Part shown: piece after piece, positions 36,612 through 43,844 of the stretch
Numbering within the stretch: position 1 is the first letter of the stretch
Layout: each line of letters begins with the position of its first letter
DNA from: Ulvibacter sp. MAR_2010_11
GTDB lineage: Bacteria; Bacteroidota; Bacteroidia; Flavobacteriales; Flavobacteriaceae
DNA length: 64,000 bases
NCBI RefSeq assembly: GCF_002813135.1
Contig: NZ_PHTY01000001.1
Span: 1,979,501-2,043,500, forward strand
Direction: 5' to 3'
Notes under the pieces: model-generated
What the model was told of the DNA's origin: nothing
Database searches by the model: none
The model's input: the letters and a program-made list of their open reading frames with translations, nothing else
Made by a program: the position numbers and the translations under genes

Positions 36612-37858
36612 TGCTTGCCGAAATAATCACCATAGGTGACGAAATTCTTATTGGTCAGATTGTAGATACCAATTCTGCTTTTATTGCCAAGGAGTTGAAT
36701 AAAATTGGGGTTCAGGTCTACCAAATTACTTCCATTCAGGACGATAAAGAACACATTCTTCAGGCATTAAAAGACGCCAAGCAACGAGTAAATTTAGTAT
36801 TGATTACAGGAGGTTTGGGTCCTACCAAAGACGATATTACCAAGGAAACCCTTTGTGAGTTTTTCGACGATACGCTTGTAGAAAGCGCTGAAGTTCTCGA
36901 CAATGTGAATCGTCTTTTTTCAAAATACTTCAACAGAAAACCCCTGCCATCAAATTTATTGCAGGCAAAAGTTCCTTCCAAAGCAACAGTGCTCAACAAT
37001 ACCCACGGTACTGCACCGGGCATGTGGATTGAGGAGGATAATGTGGTATTTGTGTCTATGCCGGGAGTACCCTATGAGATGAAATACCTCATGCTAAATG
37101 AAGTATTGCCTCGAGTAGTTAAGAGATACGACCGACCATTTATCTATCACAAAACCTTGCTAACCTATGGTTTAGGTGAAAGCGCCATCGCAGACCGAAT
37201 TGAAGATTGGGAAAACAGCCTTCCAAAAGAAATTAGATTGGCGTATTTGCCGTCTTTAGGGCGTGTCCGACTTCGGTTATCCTCCAAAGGCAAAGATGAA
37301 GCACAATTACACCGGGCTGTGGATAAGCAGATGGATGTGCTTTGGAAATTACTGGAAGACATTGCTGTAGGATATGAGGATGAAACAAGCATCGAAGAAC
37401 GTATTGGTGCGCTGTTGGCGCAAAGGGAACAATCGCTAAGTCTTGCCGAGAGTTGTACCGGTGGTGCCATTGCCAAAAAAATTACTGGAAATCCCGGCGC
37501 TTCCGCGTTTTTCAAAGGAAGTATCATTCCATATCAAACAATTAAAAAGGTGGATGTTCTTGGGGTAGACGAACAATTAATTCACGATCACAGCGTGGTG
37601 AGTGCTCCTGTGGCCGAAGCAATGGCCCAACATGTAAAAAAATTGTTTGAAACCGATTATGGGGTAGCAACTACAGGAATTGCAGGACCTACTTTGGGAG
37701 ATAGCGAAGATGAGGTGGGGACTGTTTTTATTGCCATAGCGGGACCTAAAAGGGTAATAAGTGAAAAATTCAGCTTTGGTAATGCGCGGGAGCGGGTAAT
37801 TTCAAAAGCAACGAACAAAGCCTTCGAAATGCTGCTCAAAGAAATTTTAAAAAACTAA
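36611..37858 (+). CDS. cinA: CinA: competence/damage-inducible protein and NMN amidohydrolase-type protein
   Basis: 415 aa. The N-terminal MoaB/MogA-like (MoCF_biosynth) domain spans about 1-170 ('ITIGDEILIGQIVDTNSAFI', 'LVLITGGLGPTKDDITKE', 'GTAPGMWIEE', 'MPGVPYEMKYLM'). The C-terminal PncC/CinA domain spans about 250-412 ('LSLAESCTGGAIAKKITG', 'GVATTGIAGP'). Full-length CinA proteins recycle nicotinamide nucleotides (ADP-ribose pyrophosphatase and NMN deamidase activities) and are named for competence regulation in Gram-positives. It is the last gene of the four-gene operon. Confidence 0.95.
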   Translation: MLAEIITIGDEILIGQIVDTNSAFIAKELNKIGVQVYQITSIQDDKEHILQALKDAKQRVNLVLITGGLGPTKDDITKETLCEFFDDTLVESAEVLDNVNRLFSKYFNRKPLPSNLLQAKVPSKATVLNNTHGTAPGMWIEEDNVVFVSMPGVPYEMKYLMLNEVLPRVVKRYDRPFIYHKTLLTYGLGESAIADRIEDWENSLPKEIRLAYLPSLGRVRLRLSSKGKDEAQLHRAVDKQMDVLWKLLEDIAVGYEDETSIEERIGALLAQREQSLSLAESCTGGAIAKKITGNPGASAFFKGSIIPYQTIKKVDVLGVDEQLIHDHSVVSAPVAEAMAQHVKKLFETDYGVATTGIAGPTLGDSEDEVGTVFIAIAGPKRVISEKFSFGNARERVISKATNKAFEMLLKEILKN

Positions 37859-37875
37859 GCAAAGCTGCGTTCTGA

Positions 37876-37918
37876 AAGTTTCAAATTATAAACCTCAAAC
37901 TTGAAATTTTTTATTTTT
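37876..37918 (+). terminator. Possible terminator after cinA
   Basis: A weak 6-bp stem (TTTCAA / TTGAAA, 37879-37884 with 37901-37906) followed by a long T-rich run (TTTTTTATTTTT). AT-only arms make it tentative. Confidence 0.35.
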
Positions 37919-37924
37919 CTTTTG

Positions 37925-37955
37925 TTGTGCATCACAATAAAATTACTTAAATTTG
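37925..37955 (+). promoter_or_regulatory. Promoter of the rpmB-rpmG-DUF4295 operon
   Basis: A -33-type TTG at 37925-37927, a 20-nt gap and a -7 TAAATTTG at 37948-37955. This is one of the two matches in the window with both elements at standard spacing. It lies 37 nt before rpmB. Confidence 0.7.
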
Positions 37956-37991
37956 CAGCCTGTTTAAAATAACCATAAATATTTTAAGGAA

Positions 37992-38231
37992 ATGTCTAGA
38001 GTTTGTGAGCTTACAGGAAAGAAAGCAATGGTAGGAAACAATGTTTCCCACGCGATGAATAAAACAAAGCGCAAGTTTAATGTAAACCTTGCAAAGAAGC
38101 GTTTTTACATTCCTGAAGAGGACAAGTGGATTACCCTTCGTGTAGCTACTTCAGTTTTAAAAACAATTAATAAAAAAGGTATTTCTGCGGTTATCAAAGA
38201 AGCAAGAGCCAAAGGCTTTTTGAATCAATAA
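37992..38231 (+). CDS. rpmB: 50S ribosomal protein L28
   Basis: 79 aa. It has the L28 opening '[20 protein letters not shown]', '[11 protein letters not shown]' and '[18 protein letters not shown]'. Only one cysteine (C5) is present, so it is the zinc-independent form. It is followed by rpmG, the DUF4295 gene and ftsY, a gene order common in Bacteroidota. Confidence 0.97.
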   Translation: MSRVCELTGKKAMVGNNVSHAMNKTKRKFNVNLAKKRFYIPEEDKWITLRVATSVLKTINKKGISAVIKEARAKGFLNQ

Positions 38232-38259
38232 TTGCAAATAATTAATAAAGTCTATTACA

Positions 38260-38442
38260 ATGGCTAAAAGAGGAAACAGAGTACAGGTAATTTTAGAATG
38301 TACAGAGCACAAGGGAACCGGTGAGCCGGGAACATCTCGTTACATCACCACAAAAAATAAAAAGAACACACCGGACAGAATGGAATTGAAGAAATTCAAC
38401 CCAATTCTTAAGAAAATGACGGTTCATAAAGAAATTAAATAA
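38260..38442 (+). CDS. rpmG: 50S ribosomal protein L33
   Basis: 60 aa. '[11 protein letters not shown]', '[20 protein letters not shown]' and '[14 protein letters not shown]' are L33 signatures. It has a single cysteine and lacks the two CxxC pairs of zinc-binding L33, so it is the C-minus form. The gap to rpmB is 28 nt and to the DUF4295 gene 9 nt. Confidence 0.97.
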   Translation: MAKRGNRVQVILECTEHKGTGEPGTSRYITTKNKKNTPDRMELKKFNPILKKMTVHKEIK

Positions 38443-38451
38443 GACTAGGCC

Positions 38452-38604
38452 ATGGCAAAGAAATCAGTAGCATCGTTACAAACAGGATCCAAGAGATTAA
38501 CAAAAGCCATTAAAATGGTAAAATCGCCAAAAACCGGCGCCTATACCTTCGTGGAATCTATCATGACTCCCGAAGCGGTAAACGACTGGTTGAGCAAAAA
38601 ATAA
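38452..38604 (+). CDS. DUF4295 family small basic protein
   Basis: 50 aa (MAKKSVASLQTGSKRLTKAI..., ending VNDWLSKK). It is very basic at the N-terminus, with a 'KSPKTGAYTFVESIM' core. The DUF4295 family is restricted to Bacteroidota and regularly follows rpmG, which suggests a ribosome-associated role; this is inference from context. A strong terminator follows 22 nt after the stop. Confidence 0.9.
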   Translation: MAKKSVASLQTGSKRLTKAIKMVKSPKTGAYTFVESIMTPEAVNDWLSKK

Positions 38605-38626
38605 TCGGTTCTTACGATAATCAAAC

Positions 38627-38658
38627 AAAGCCACTTTTTTATAAGAGTGGCTTTTTCT
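38627..38658 (+). terminator. Terminator of the rpmB-rpmG-DUF4295 operon
   Basis: 9-bp stem (AAAGCCACT / AGTGGCTTT), 10-nt loop, T-rich tail. It separates the ribosomal genes from ftsY. Confidence 0.9.
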
Positions 38659-38664
38659 ATTTTG

Positions 38665-38672
38665 TATATTTG
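38665..38672 (+). promoter_or_regulatory. -7 promoter element upstream of the ftsY leader
   Basis: TATATTTG (TAnnTTTG) located just after the terminator. If used, ftsY has a leader of about 165 nt that contains the whole structured element at 38683-38820. Confidence 0.5.
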
Positions 38673-38682
38673 CCGGGCGTTT

Positions 38683-38820
38683 CCCCTCCTTCTCGGCCAG
38701 AGGCAGATTCGGAGGGGACGGGCTATCCGCTGTATCTTTTTTTGTCTCTCTTTGCGCACCTGTCTACCGACAGGCAGGGTCGAAGGGTTTCAACAAAAAA
38801 AGGATGCCGCTGCTATCCCC
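38683..38820. repeat. GC-rich structured element in the ftsY leader
   Basis: It has three parts. First, a hairpin at 38683-38717 with 7-bp arms CCCCTCC / GGAGGGG. Second, a long imperfect stem between 38720-38744 and 38791-38820, anchored by T7/A7 and GGG/CCC ends. Third, enclosed by that stem, a perfect small hairpin at 38759-38774 (CCTGTC-TACC-GACAGG). The block is far more GC-rich than the surrounding spacers. It looks like a dispersed palindromic (REP-like) element or a folded RNA leader; no family is recognised with certainty. Confidence 0.6.
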
Positions 38821-38842
38821 TAACGCAACTAACAAAACAACA

Positions 38843-39796
38843 ATGAGCTTCTTTAAAAAAATATTCTCCAAAGAAAAAAAAGAAACCCTGGATAAAGGGT
38901 TGGAAAAATCCAAAAACTCCTTCCTCGACAAACTAAGCAAAGCCGTCGCAGGAAAAAGTAAGGTAGACGACAACGTTCTCGATAATCTGGAAGAGGTCTT
39001 GGTATCAAGTGATGTGGGTGTAAATACCACCCTAAAAATTATTGAACGTATCGAAGCACGTGTTGCAAAAGATAAATATCTGGGCACCGAAGAACTCAAC
39101 CAAATTCTTCGCGAAGAGATTGCAGGGCTGCTTAGTGAAACTAATTCGGGAAATGCATCCGACTTTGAGCTACCTGAAAGCAATGCGCCTCATGTTATCA
39201 TGGTAGTAGGAGTGAATGGAGTAGGGAAGACCACCACTATCGGAAAATTAGCATATCAGTTTAAAAAGGCAGGAAAAAAAGTGGTTTTAGGTGCCGGAGA
39301 CACCTTTAGAGCCGCTGCAATCGATCAGTTACAAATTTGGGCAGATAGGACCGGTGTTCCAATTGTACGCCAGGAAATGGGAAGCGATCCCGCAAGTGTA
39401 GCCTTCGACACCCTCCAAAGCGCCGTTACTCAGAATGCCGATGTGGTAATCATCGATACTGCGGGTAGATTACACAATAAAGTGAACCTAATGAACGAGC
39501 TTACCAAGATAAAGCGTGTAATGCAAAAGGTAATTCCTGATGCGCCCCACGATGTGCTTTTAATACTCGACGGCTCTACAGGACAGAATGCCTTCGAACA
39601 AGCCAAACAATTTACGGCCGCCACCGAAGTGACTTCTTTGGCAGTTACAAAACTCGACGGAACAGCAAAAGGCGGTGTAGTAATCGGTATTAGCGATCAG
39701 TTTCAAATTCCGGTAAAGTATATTGGTGTAGGAGAAGGTATGGAGGACTTGCAGGTGTTTAATAAATTAGAATTTGTGGACAGTTTTTTTTCTTAA
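38843..39796 (+). CDS. ftsY: Signal recognition particle receptor FtsY
   Basis: 317 aa from the ATG at 38843 (MSFFKKIFSKEKK...). An in-frame ATG at 38804 would add 13 residues encoded by the structured leader element and is rejected. The helical N domain is followed by the SRP-GTPase G domain: G1 'GVNGVGKTTTIGKLA', 'GDTFRAAAIDQL', G3 'DTAGRLHNK', G4 'TKLDGTAKGG' and 'GVGEGMEDLQVF'. It lacks the long acidic A domain of E. coli FtsY, as is normal in this phylum; a short basic N-terminus probably contacts the membrane. It receives SRP-ribosome complexes at the inner membrane. Confidence 0.97.
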   Translation: MSFFKKIFSKEKKETLDKGLEKSKNSFLDKLSKAVAGKSKVDDNVLDNLEEVLVSSDVGVNTTLKIIERIEARVAKDKYLGTEELNQILREEIAGLLSETNSGNASDFELPESNAPHVIMVVGVNGVGKTTTIGKLAYQFKKAGKKVVLGAGDTFRAAAIDQLQIWADRTGVPIVRQEMGSDPASVAFDTLQSAVTQNADVVIIDTAGRLHNKVNLMNELTKIKRVMQKVIPDAPHDVLLILDGSTGQNAFEQAKQFTAATEVTSLAVTKLDGTAKGGVVIGISDQFQIPVKYIGVGEGMEDLQVFNKLEFVDSFFS

Positions 39797-39841
39797 CAAA
39801 AGCGAAGAGGCATTAGCGAATAGGGAATTGGTTTATTTTAC

Positions 39842-39890
39842 AAATCCCAAATCCCAAATCCCAAATCCCAAATCCCAAATCCCAAATCCC
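39842..39890. repeat. (AAATCCC)7 array
   Basis: Seven perfect tandem copies. The minus strand reads (GGGATTT)7, with seven G3 tracts separated by four nucleotides, so it could form a G-quadruplex. The array leads in register into TAATTGT and GAGCAGT words. Confidence 0.97.
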
Positions 39891-39895
39891 TAATT

Positions 39896-39965
39896 GTGAG
39901 CAGTGAGCAGTGAGTAGTGAGTAGTGAGTAGTGAGTAGTGAGTAGTGAGTAGTGAGTAGTGAGTA
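39896..39965. repeat. (GTGAGYA)10 array
   Basis: Ten copies: two GTGAGCA, then eight GTGAGTA. It is directly followed by the 35-bp spacer that recurs at 40332. Confidence 0.97.
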
Positions 39966-40128
39966 GTTAAAAGAGGTTAAGCACTAGTCAATAGGGAATA
40001 ATTTTATTTATAATTCATAATTCATAATTCGTAAATCCACAATCCAAAATCCCAAATCCCTAATCGTGAGCAGTGAGCCGTGAAGAGTGAACCGTGATTA
40101 GTGAATCGTTTAATTTAACTTTTATTTC

Positions 40129-40205
40129 TAAAATCTAAAATCTAAAATCTAAAATCTAAAATCTAAAATCTAAAATCTAAAATCTAAAATCTAAAATCTA
40201 AAATC
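40129..40205. repeat. (TAAAATC)11 array
   Basis: Eleven perfect copies, continuing in register into four AAATCCC copies (40201-40228) and then GTGAGYA words. Confidence 0.97.
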
Positions 40206-40233
40206 CCAAATCCCAAATCCCAAATCCCTAATT

Positions 40234-40331
40234 GTGAGCAGTGAGCAGTGAGCAGTGAGCAGTGAGCAGTGAGTAGTGAGTAGTGAGCAGTGAGTAGTGA
40301 GTAGTGAGTAGTGAGCAGTGAGTAGTGAGTA
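40234..40331. repeat. (GTGAGYA)14 array
   Basis: Fourteen copies mixing GTGAGCA and GTGAGTA in an irregular order, which suggests repeated slippage or unequal exchange rather than a single expansion. Confidence 0.97.
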
Positions 40332-40387
40332 GTTAAAAGAGGTTAAGCGCTAGTCAATCGGGAATAGTTTAATTTAACTTTTATTTC

Positions 40388-40450
40388 TAAAATCTAAAAT
40401 CTAAGATCTAAAATCTAAAATCTAAAATCTAAAATCTAAAATCTAAAATC
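40388..40450. repeat. (TAAAATC)9 array
   Basis: Nine copies, the third changed to TAAGATC. It is followed in register by AAATCCC, CTTCACC and CTTCACT words. Confidence 0.97.
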
Positions 40451-40517
40451 CCAAATCCCCCTTCACCCTTCACTCCATACCTCCATTATTATTTTTTATT
40501 TCGTATTAATATTATTG

Positions 40518-40525
40518 TACATTTG
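40518..40525 (+). promoter_or_regulatory. -7 promoter element for the SET-domain gene
   Basis: TACATTTG (TAnnTTTG) ending 29 nt before the ATG at 40555, just downstream of the heptad array. Confidence 0.5.
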
Positions 40526-40554
40526 AGTAAACAAAAACTCATCATTTCTTTTTT

Positions 40555-41142
40555 ATGATTCACCCGCATACGGAACTACGCTTCATCAGCGACCAAATTG
40601 GACACGGCGTAGTAGCAACCAAATTTATTCCTGCAGGTACCATAACCTGGGTCTTAGACAAATTAGACAGGACATTCACCATAGAAGACTTTCAGAAATT
40701 AGATAAGCTATATCAGGATATACTGGAGTTTTATACCTATCGCAACAGCAAAGGCAACTATGTATTATGTTGGGATCATGGAAGGTTTGTAAACCACAGT
40801 TTTAAATCCAATTGTCTTTCTACGGCATACGATTTCGAAATCGCCATCCGCGATATTCAACCGGGAGAACAACTAACCGACGATTACGGATATTTAAATA
40901 TTGAAACTCCTTTTCGTGCAGCCGATGAGGGCACCAAGCGCAAGACAGTTTATCCGGACGATCTTAAGAATTATCACAAGGTGTGGGATAAGAAAATTGC
41001 TGCGGTTTTTCCTAAAATCAGAGAACTAAATCAGCCGCTGGCGAATATTTTGACTGAAGCCACCCAAAAGCAAATTGACGCAGTCTTGAGCGGAGCTAAA
41101 CCCTTGGCTTCTATTTTGGAAATTTACTATCCTAAAAAGTAA
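40555..41142 (+). CDS. SET-domain protein (putative protein lysine methyltransferase)
   Basis: 195 aa. The SET fold is supported by 'GHGVVATKFIPAGTITWV' near 16-33, 'GRFVNHSFKSNCLST' (the pseudoknot NH-x-C region, near 80-95) and 'IQPGEQLTDDYGYLN' near 100-115, which carries the catalytic tyrosine. No post-SET cysteine cluster is present; the C-terminal 70 residues are helical and unassigned. Such small SET proteins occur in Bacteroidota and could methylate a ribosomal or DNA-binding protein; the target is unknown. It lies between ftsY and rimO next to the heptad array. Confidence 0.88.
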   Translation: MIHPHTELRFISDQIGHGVVATKFIPAGTITWVLDKLDRTFTIEDFQKLDKLYQDILEFYTYRNSKGNYVLCWDHGRFVNHSFKSNCLSTAYDFEIAIRDIQPGEQLTDDYGYLNIETPFRAADEGTKRKTVYPDDLKNYHKVWDKKIAAVFPKIRELNQPLANILTEATQKQIDAVLSGAKPLASILEIYYPKK

Positions 41143-41184
41143 TTTCTGTTACACTATTTTACGAGGTATTCCCATTTTAATAGG

Positions 41185-41192
41185 TATCTTTG
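41185..41192 (+). promoter_or_regulatory. -7 promoter element for rimO
   Basis: TATCTTTG (TAnnTTTG) ending 22 nt before the ATG at 41215. Confidence 0.6.
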
Positions 41193-41214
41193 CACGCCTT
41201 ATTATTAAAAAATT

Positions 41215-42516
41215 ATGCGGACTAAAACCCTGAAAAAGAACAAGATTAATGTAGTAACCTTGGGTTGCTCCAAAAACACTTACGACAGCGAAGTGCTGAT
41301 GGGACAGTTACGTGCTAATAACAAGGAAGTAGTCCATGAGGAAGAGGGAAATATTGTAGTAATCAATACCTGTGGTTTTATTGCCAATGCCAAAGAAGAA
41401 AGTATTAATACCATTTTGGAATACGTTCAGAAAAAGGAAGATGGGCTGGTCGATAAAGTTTTTGTCACAGGATGCCTTTCAGAACGTTATAAACCCGATC
41501 TTCAAAAAGAAATACCTGCTGTTGATCAATATTTTGGAACCACCGAATTACCCGGATTGCTAAAAGCACTGGGAGCCGATTACAAACATGAATTAATTGG
41601 GGAAAGACTTACAACCACACCCAAAAATTACGCATACTTAAAAATTGCCGAAGGTTGTGACCGACCCTGTTCCTTCTGCGCCATTCCTATCATGCGCGGG
41701 AAGCACAAGAGCACACCCATGGAAGATTTGGTCACCGAAGCCGAAAAATTAGCAGCCAAGGGAGTGAAGGAATTAATTCTTATCGCCCAGGATCTTACGT
41801 ATTACGGCCTCGATTTATACAAAAAACGAAACCTGGCCGAGTTACTTCAGAAATTGGTGCAAGTAGAAGGCATCGAGTGGATTCGATTACACTATGCCTT
41901 CCCAACAGGATTTCCAATGGATGTATTGGAAGTGATGCGCAATGAGCCTAAAATTTGCAACTATATAGACATTCCGTTACAGCATATTGCCGACCCAATA
42001 TTGAAGTCGATGCGTCGTGGAACCACCAAGGCAAAGACCACCAAATTACTAGAAGAATTTCGTGCAGCTGTCCCCGATATGACTATTCGAACCACTTTAA
42101 TTGTGGGCTATCCCGGAGAAACTGAAGAAGATTTTCAGACTTTAAAGAATTGGGTAACAGAGATGCGTTTCGAGCGCCTGGGATGTTTTACCTATTCTCA
42201 CGAAGAAAACACACACGCTTATAATTTGGTCGATGATGTTCCTGAAGATGTTAAAATGAATCGCGCCAACGAGATTATGGAAATTCAGTCACAGATTTCC
42301 TGGGAACTCAATCAGCAGAAAATTGGGAAAGAATTCAAAGTGGTAATAGACCGCAAAGAGGGAAGTTATTTTGTGGGACGTACCGAGTTTGATAGCCCCG
42401 ATGTGGATAATGAGGTTTTAATCAATGCTGAAGAAGGTTATATGCGGACTGGCGATTTTTTCAATGTTAAGATTACTGCTGCCGAAGATTTCGATTTGTA
42501 TGCTGAATTAATTTAA
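41215..42516 (+). CDS. rimO: Ribosomal protein S12 methylthiotransferase RimO
   Basis: 433 aa radical-SAM enzyme that adds a methylthio group to the conserved aspartate of ribosomal protein S12. The N-terminal UPF0004 domain has its three cluster cysteines in 'VTLGCSKNTYDSE', 'VINTCGFI' and 'VTGCLSERY'. The radical-SAM motif is 'CDRPCSFCAIP'. 'TTLIVGYPGETEEDF' and a C-terminal TRAM domain (about 365-433) complete the MTTase order. The 'HYAFPTGFP' segment and total length favour RimO over MiaB. Confidence 0.96.
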   Translation: MRTKTLKKNKINVVTLGCSKNTYDSEVLMGQLRANNKEVVHEEEGNIVVINTCGFIANAKEESINTILEYVQKKEDGLVDKVFVTGCLSERYKPDLQKEIPAVDQYFGTTELPGLLKALGADYKHELIGERLTTTPKNYAYLKIAEGCDRPCSFCAIPIMRGKHKSTPMEDLVTEAEKLAAKGVKELILIAQDLTYYGLDLYKKRNLAELLQKLVQVEGIEWIRLHYAFPTGFPMDVLEVMRNEPKICNYIDIPLQHIADPILKSMRRGTTKAKTTKLLEEFRAAVPDMTIRTTLIVGYPGETEEDFQTLKNWVTEMRFERLGCFTYSHEENTHAYNLVDDVPEDVKMNRANEIMEIQSQISWELNQQKIGKEFKVVIDRKEGSYFVGRTEFDSPDVDNEVLINAEEGYMRTGDFFNVKITAAEDFDLYAELI

Positions 42517-42528
42517 TACCTTTATACT

Positions 42529-42552
42529 ATCCCGGAAAGTTCGAACCGGGAT
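42529..42552 (+). terminator. Possible terminator after rimO
   Basis: 7-bp stem (ATCCCGG / CCGGGAT) with a 10-nt loop, followed by CTTAATTT. The T tract is weak, so it may be leaky or act in the leader of the next gene 17 nt later. Confidence 0.45.
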
Positions 42553-42568
42553 CTTAATTTAGGAACGT

Positions 42569-43837
42569 ATGATTCATAAAATTTGCTTATTTATTGCCAT
42601 TACTTTTCTTCTGTTTTCCTGTAAAAACAACCCCGATAAAGAACAAAATACGGGAGACTCAACTCATACTGCAGCGCATACTGACAATCATTTAAAGGAG
42701 ATTCCGAGCCCCGTACAAGGAAACAGTGCAATGCCAAGACTTTTTAGTAATGGTGCAGATTTGTTTTTATCCTGGGTCGAAAGAAAAGACTCTGTCGCAA
42801 CACTAAACTTTTCGATTTTAAAAGACGAAAAATGGAGCACCCCGGAAGCGGTAGCTTCAGGAAAAGACTGGTTTGTAAACTGGGCCGATTTTCCCGCTAT
42901 TGCCGAAAGCAACGGCAATATTCTAACCAACTATCTTCAGAAATCCGCCAACGGAACCTATACCTATGATGTTAAATTAAACCTATATACCCCTCCTTCT
43001 GCCGAAAATAGCGATGGATTATGGAAAAAGAATTTCTTACTCCATAACGACGGGACACAAAGTGAACATGGCTTTGTATCCATTCGTCCGTATGTAGATG
43101 ATAGTTTTCTGGTAGTATGGCTCGATGGTAGAGAAACCGTTGGAAAAGATCATGGTGGCGGACAAATGACCTTACGTGGGGCGATTGTTTTTAAGGATGG
43201 TTCTGTACAATACGATACCTTATTGGATGATAGTGTATGCGATTGCTGTCAGACATCGGTTGCCATTGGATCCAACGATGAAATCATTGTTGCCTATCGT
43301 GATCGCAGCAAGGAAGAGCTTCGGGATATATCGATTGTACGTTGGCAAAAAGACGGAGGATGGTCTAAACCTATGACTATAGGCAATGACAACTGGAAAA
43401 TTCCGGGATGTCCCGTAAACGGACCATCGATAGATGCTTTTGAAAATAATGCAGTAGTAGCATGGTTCACTGAGGCAAAAGGAGAGGGCGATGTAAATGT
43501 TGCTTTTTCAAACGACAATGGGGCAAATTTCGGCAAATCGTTCCGCATAGATGTTGGAAACGCTACAGGAAGAGTTGATGTGGCCATGCTCTCGGAAGAA
43601 GAAGCCGCCGTGCTCTGGATGGAACCAAAAGGCGAGGAGACAGTTATTCAACTCATGAAAATAAACGTTCACGGCTATACTGAGCCGGCAGTCACTATTG
43701 CAACAACCAGTCCCAATCGATCTACCGGTTTTCCACAACTTGAAATAGTTGGTGACACGGCATATATTGCTTGGACGATGATTTCCGAAAAGGAGGCAAC
43801 TATTAAAACTGCCTCGATCGCCTTAAAAGATTTTTAA
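42569..43837 (+). CDS. Lipoprotein with sialidase-like beta-propeller
   Basis: 422 aa. The signal and lipobox are 'FLLFSC' (C18), followed by a polar linker rich in histidine, threonine and asparagine. The remainder looks like a six-bladed sialidase-like propeller: recurring 'LFLSWVERKDSVATLNF', 'DDSFLVVWLDGRE', 'DEIIVAYRDRSKEELRDI', 'NAVVAWFTEAKGEGDVNVAFS' and 'DTAYIAWT' blades. 'CDCCQTS' near 225 is a striking cysteine cluster. Arginine-triad residues of true sialidases cannot be confirmed, so an enzymatic role is not claimed. The next gene starts 7 nt after the stop. Confidence 0.82.
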   Translation: MIHKICLFIAITFLLFSCKNNPDKEQNTGDSTHTAAHTDNHLKEIPSPVQGNSAMPRLFSNGADLFLSWVERKDSVATLNFSILKDEKWSTPEAVASGKDWFVNWADFPAIAESNGNILTNYLQKSANGTYTYDVKLNLYTPPSAENSDGLWKKNFLLHNDGTQSEHGFVSIRPYVDDSFLVVWLDGRETVGKDHGGGQMTLRGAIVFKDGSVQYDTLLDDSVCDCCQTSVAIGSNDEIIVAYRDRSKEELRDISIVRWQKDGGWSKPMTIGNDNWKIPGCPVNGPSIDAFENNAVVAWFTEAKGEGDVNVAFSNDNGANFGKSFRIDVGNATGRVDVAMLSEEEAAVLWMEPKGEETVIQLMKINVHGYTEPAVTIATTSPNRSTGFPQLEIVGDTAYIAWTMISEKEATIKTASIALKDF

Positions 43838-43844
43838 ATAAGCT

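Larger units (their letters stand above)
39842..40478. repeat. Heptanucleotide array locus A (composite)
   Basis: The 758-bp gap between ftsY and the SET gene is built almost entirely from 7-bp words. In order: AAATCCC x7; GTGAGYA x10; a 35-bp spacer (39966-40000); three ATAATTC words; mixed words; six GTGANNN words; TAAAATC x11; CCAAATC words; GTGAGYA x14; the same spacer (40332-40366); TAAAATC x9; and CTTCACC and CTTCACT. The 7-bp register is unbroken from 40010 to about 40478 (67 words), including the spacer, whose length is a multiple of seven. A single 2-nt slip occurs near 40001-40010. The flanks 39797-39841 and 40479-40517 hold no other feature apart from a degenerate copy of the spacer (near 39806-39827). 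Confidence 0.95.

Noticed and set aside
38804-38842. A longer FtsY N-terminus starting at 38804.
   Set aside because: The extra residues come from the 3' arm of the structured leader; the start at 38843 gives the normal basic FtsY N-terminus.
39842-40478. The heptad region as a CRISPR array.
   Set aside because: Repeat units are 7 bp with no unique spacers of 25-40 bp between them, and no cas genes are in the window.
42529-42552. A tRNA T-arm (GTTCGAACC) suggesting a tRNA gene.
   Set aside because: It lies inside a simple 7-bp hairpin; no acceptor stem, D-arm or anticodon arm can be folded around it.
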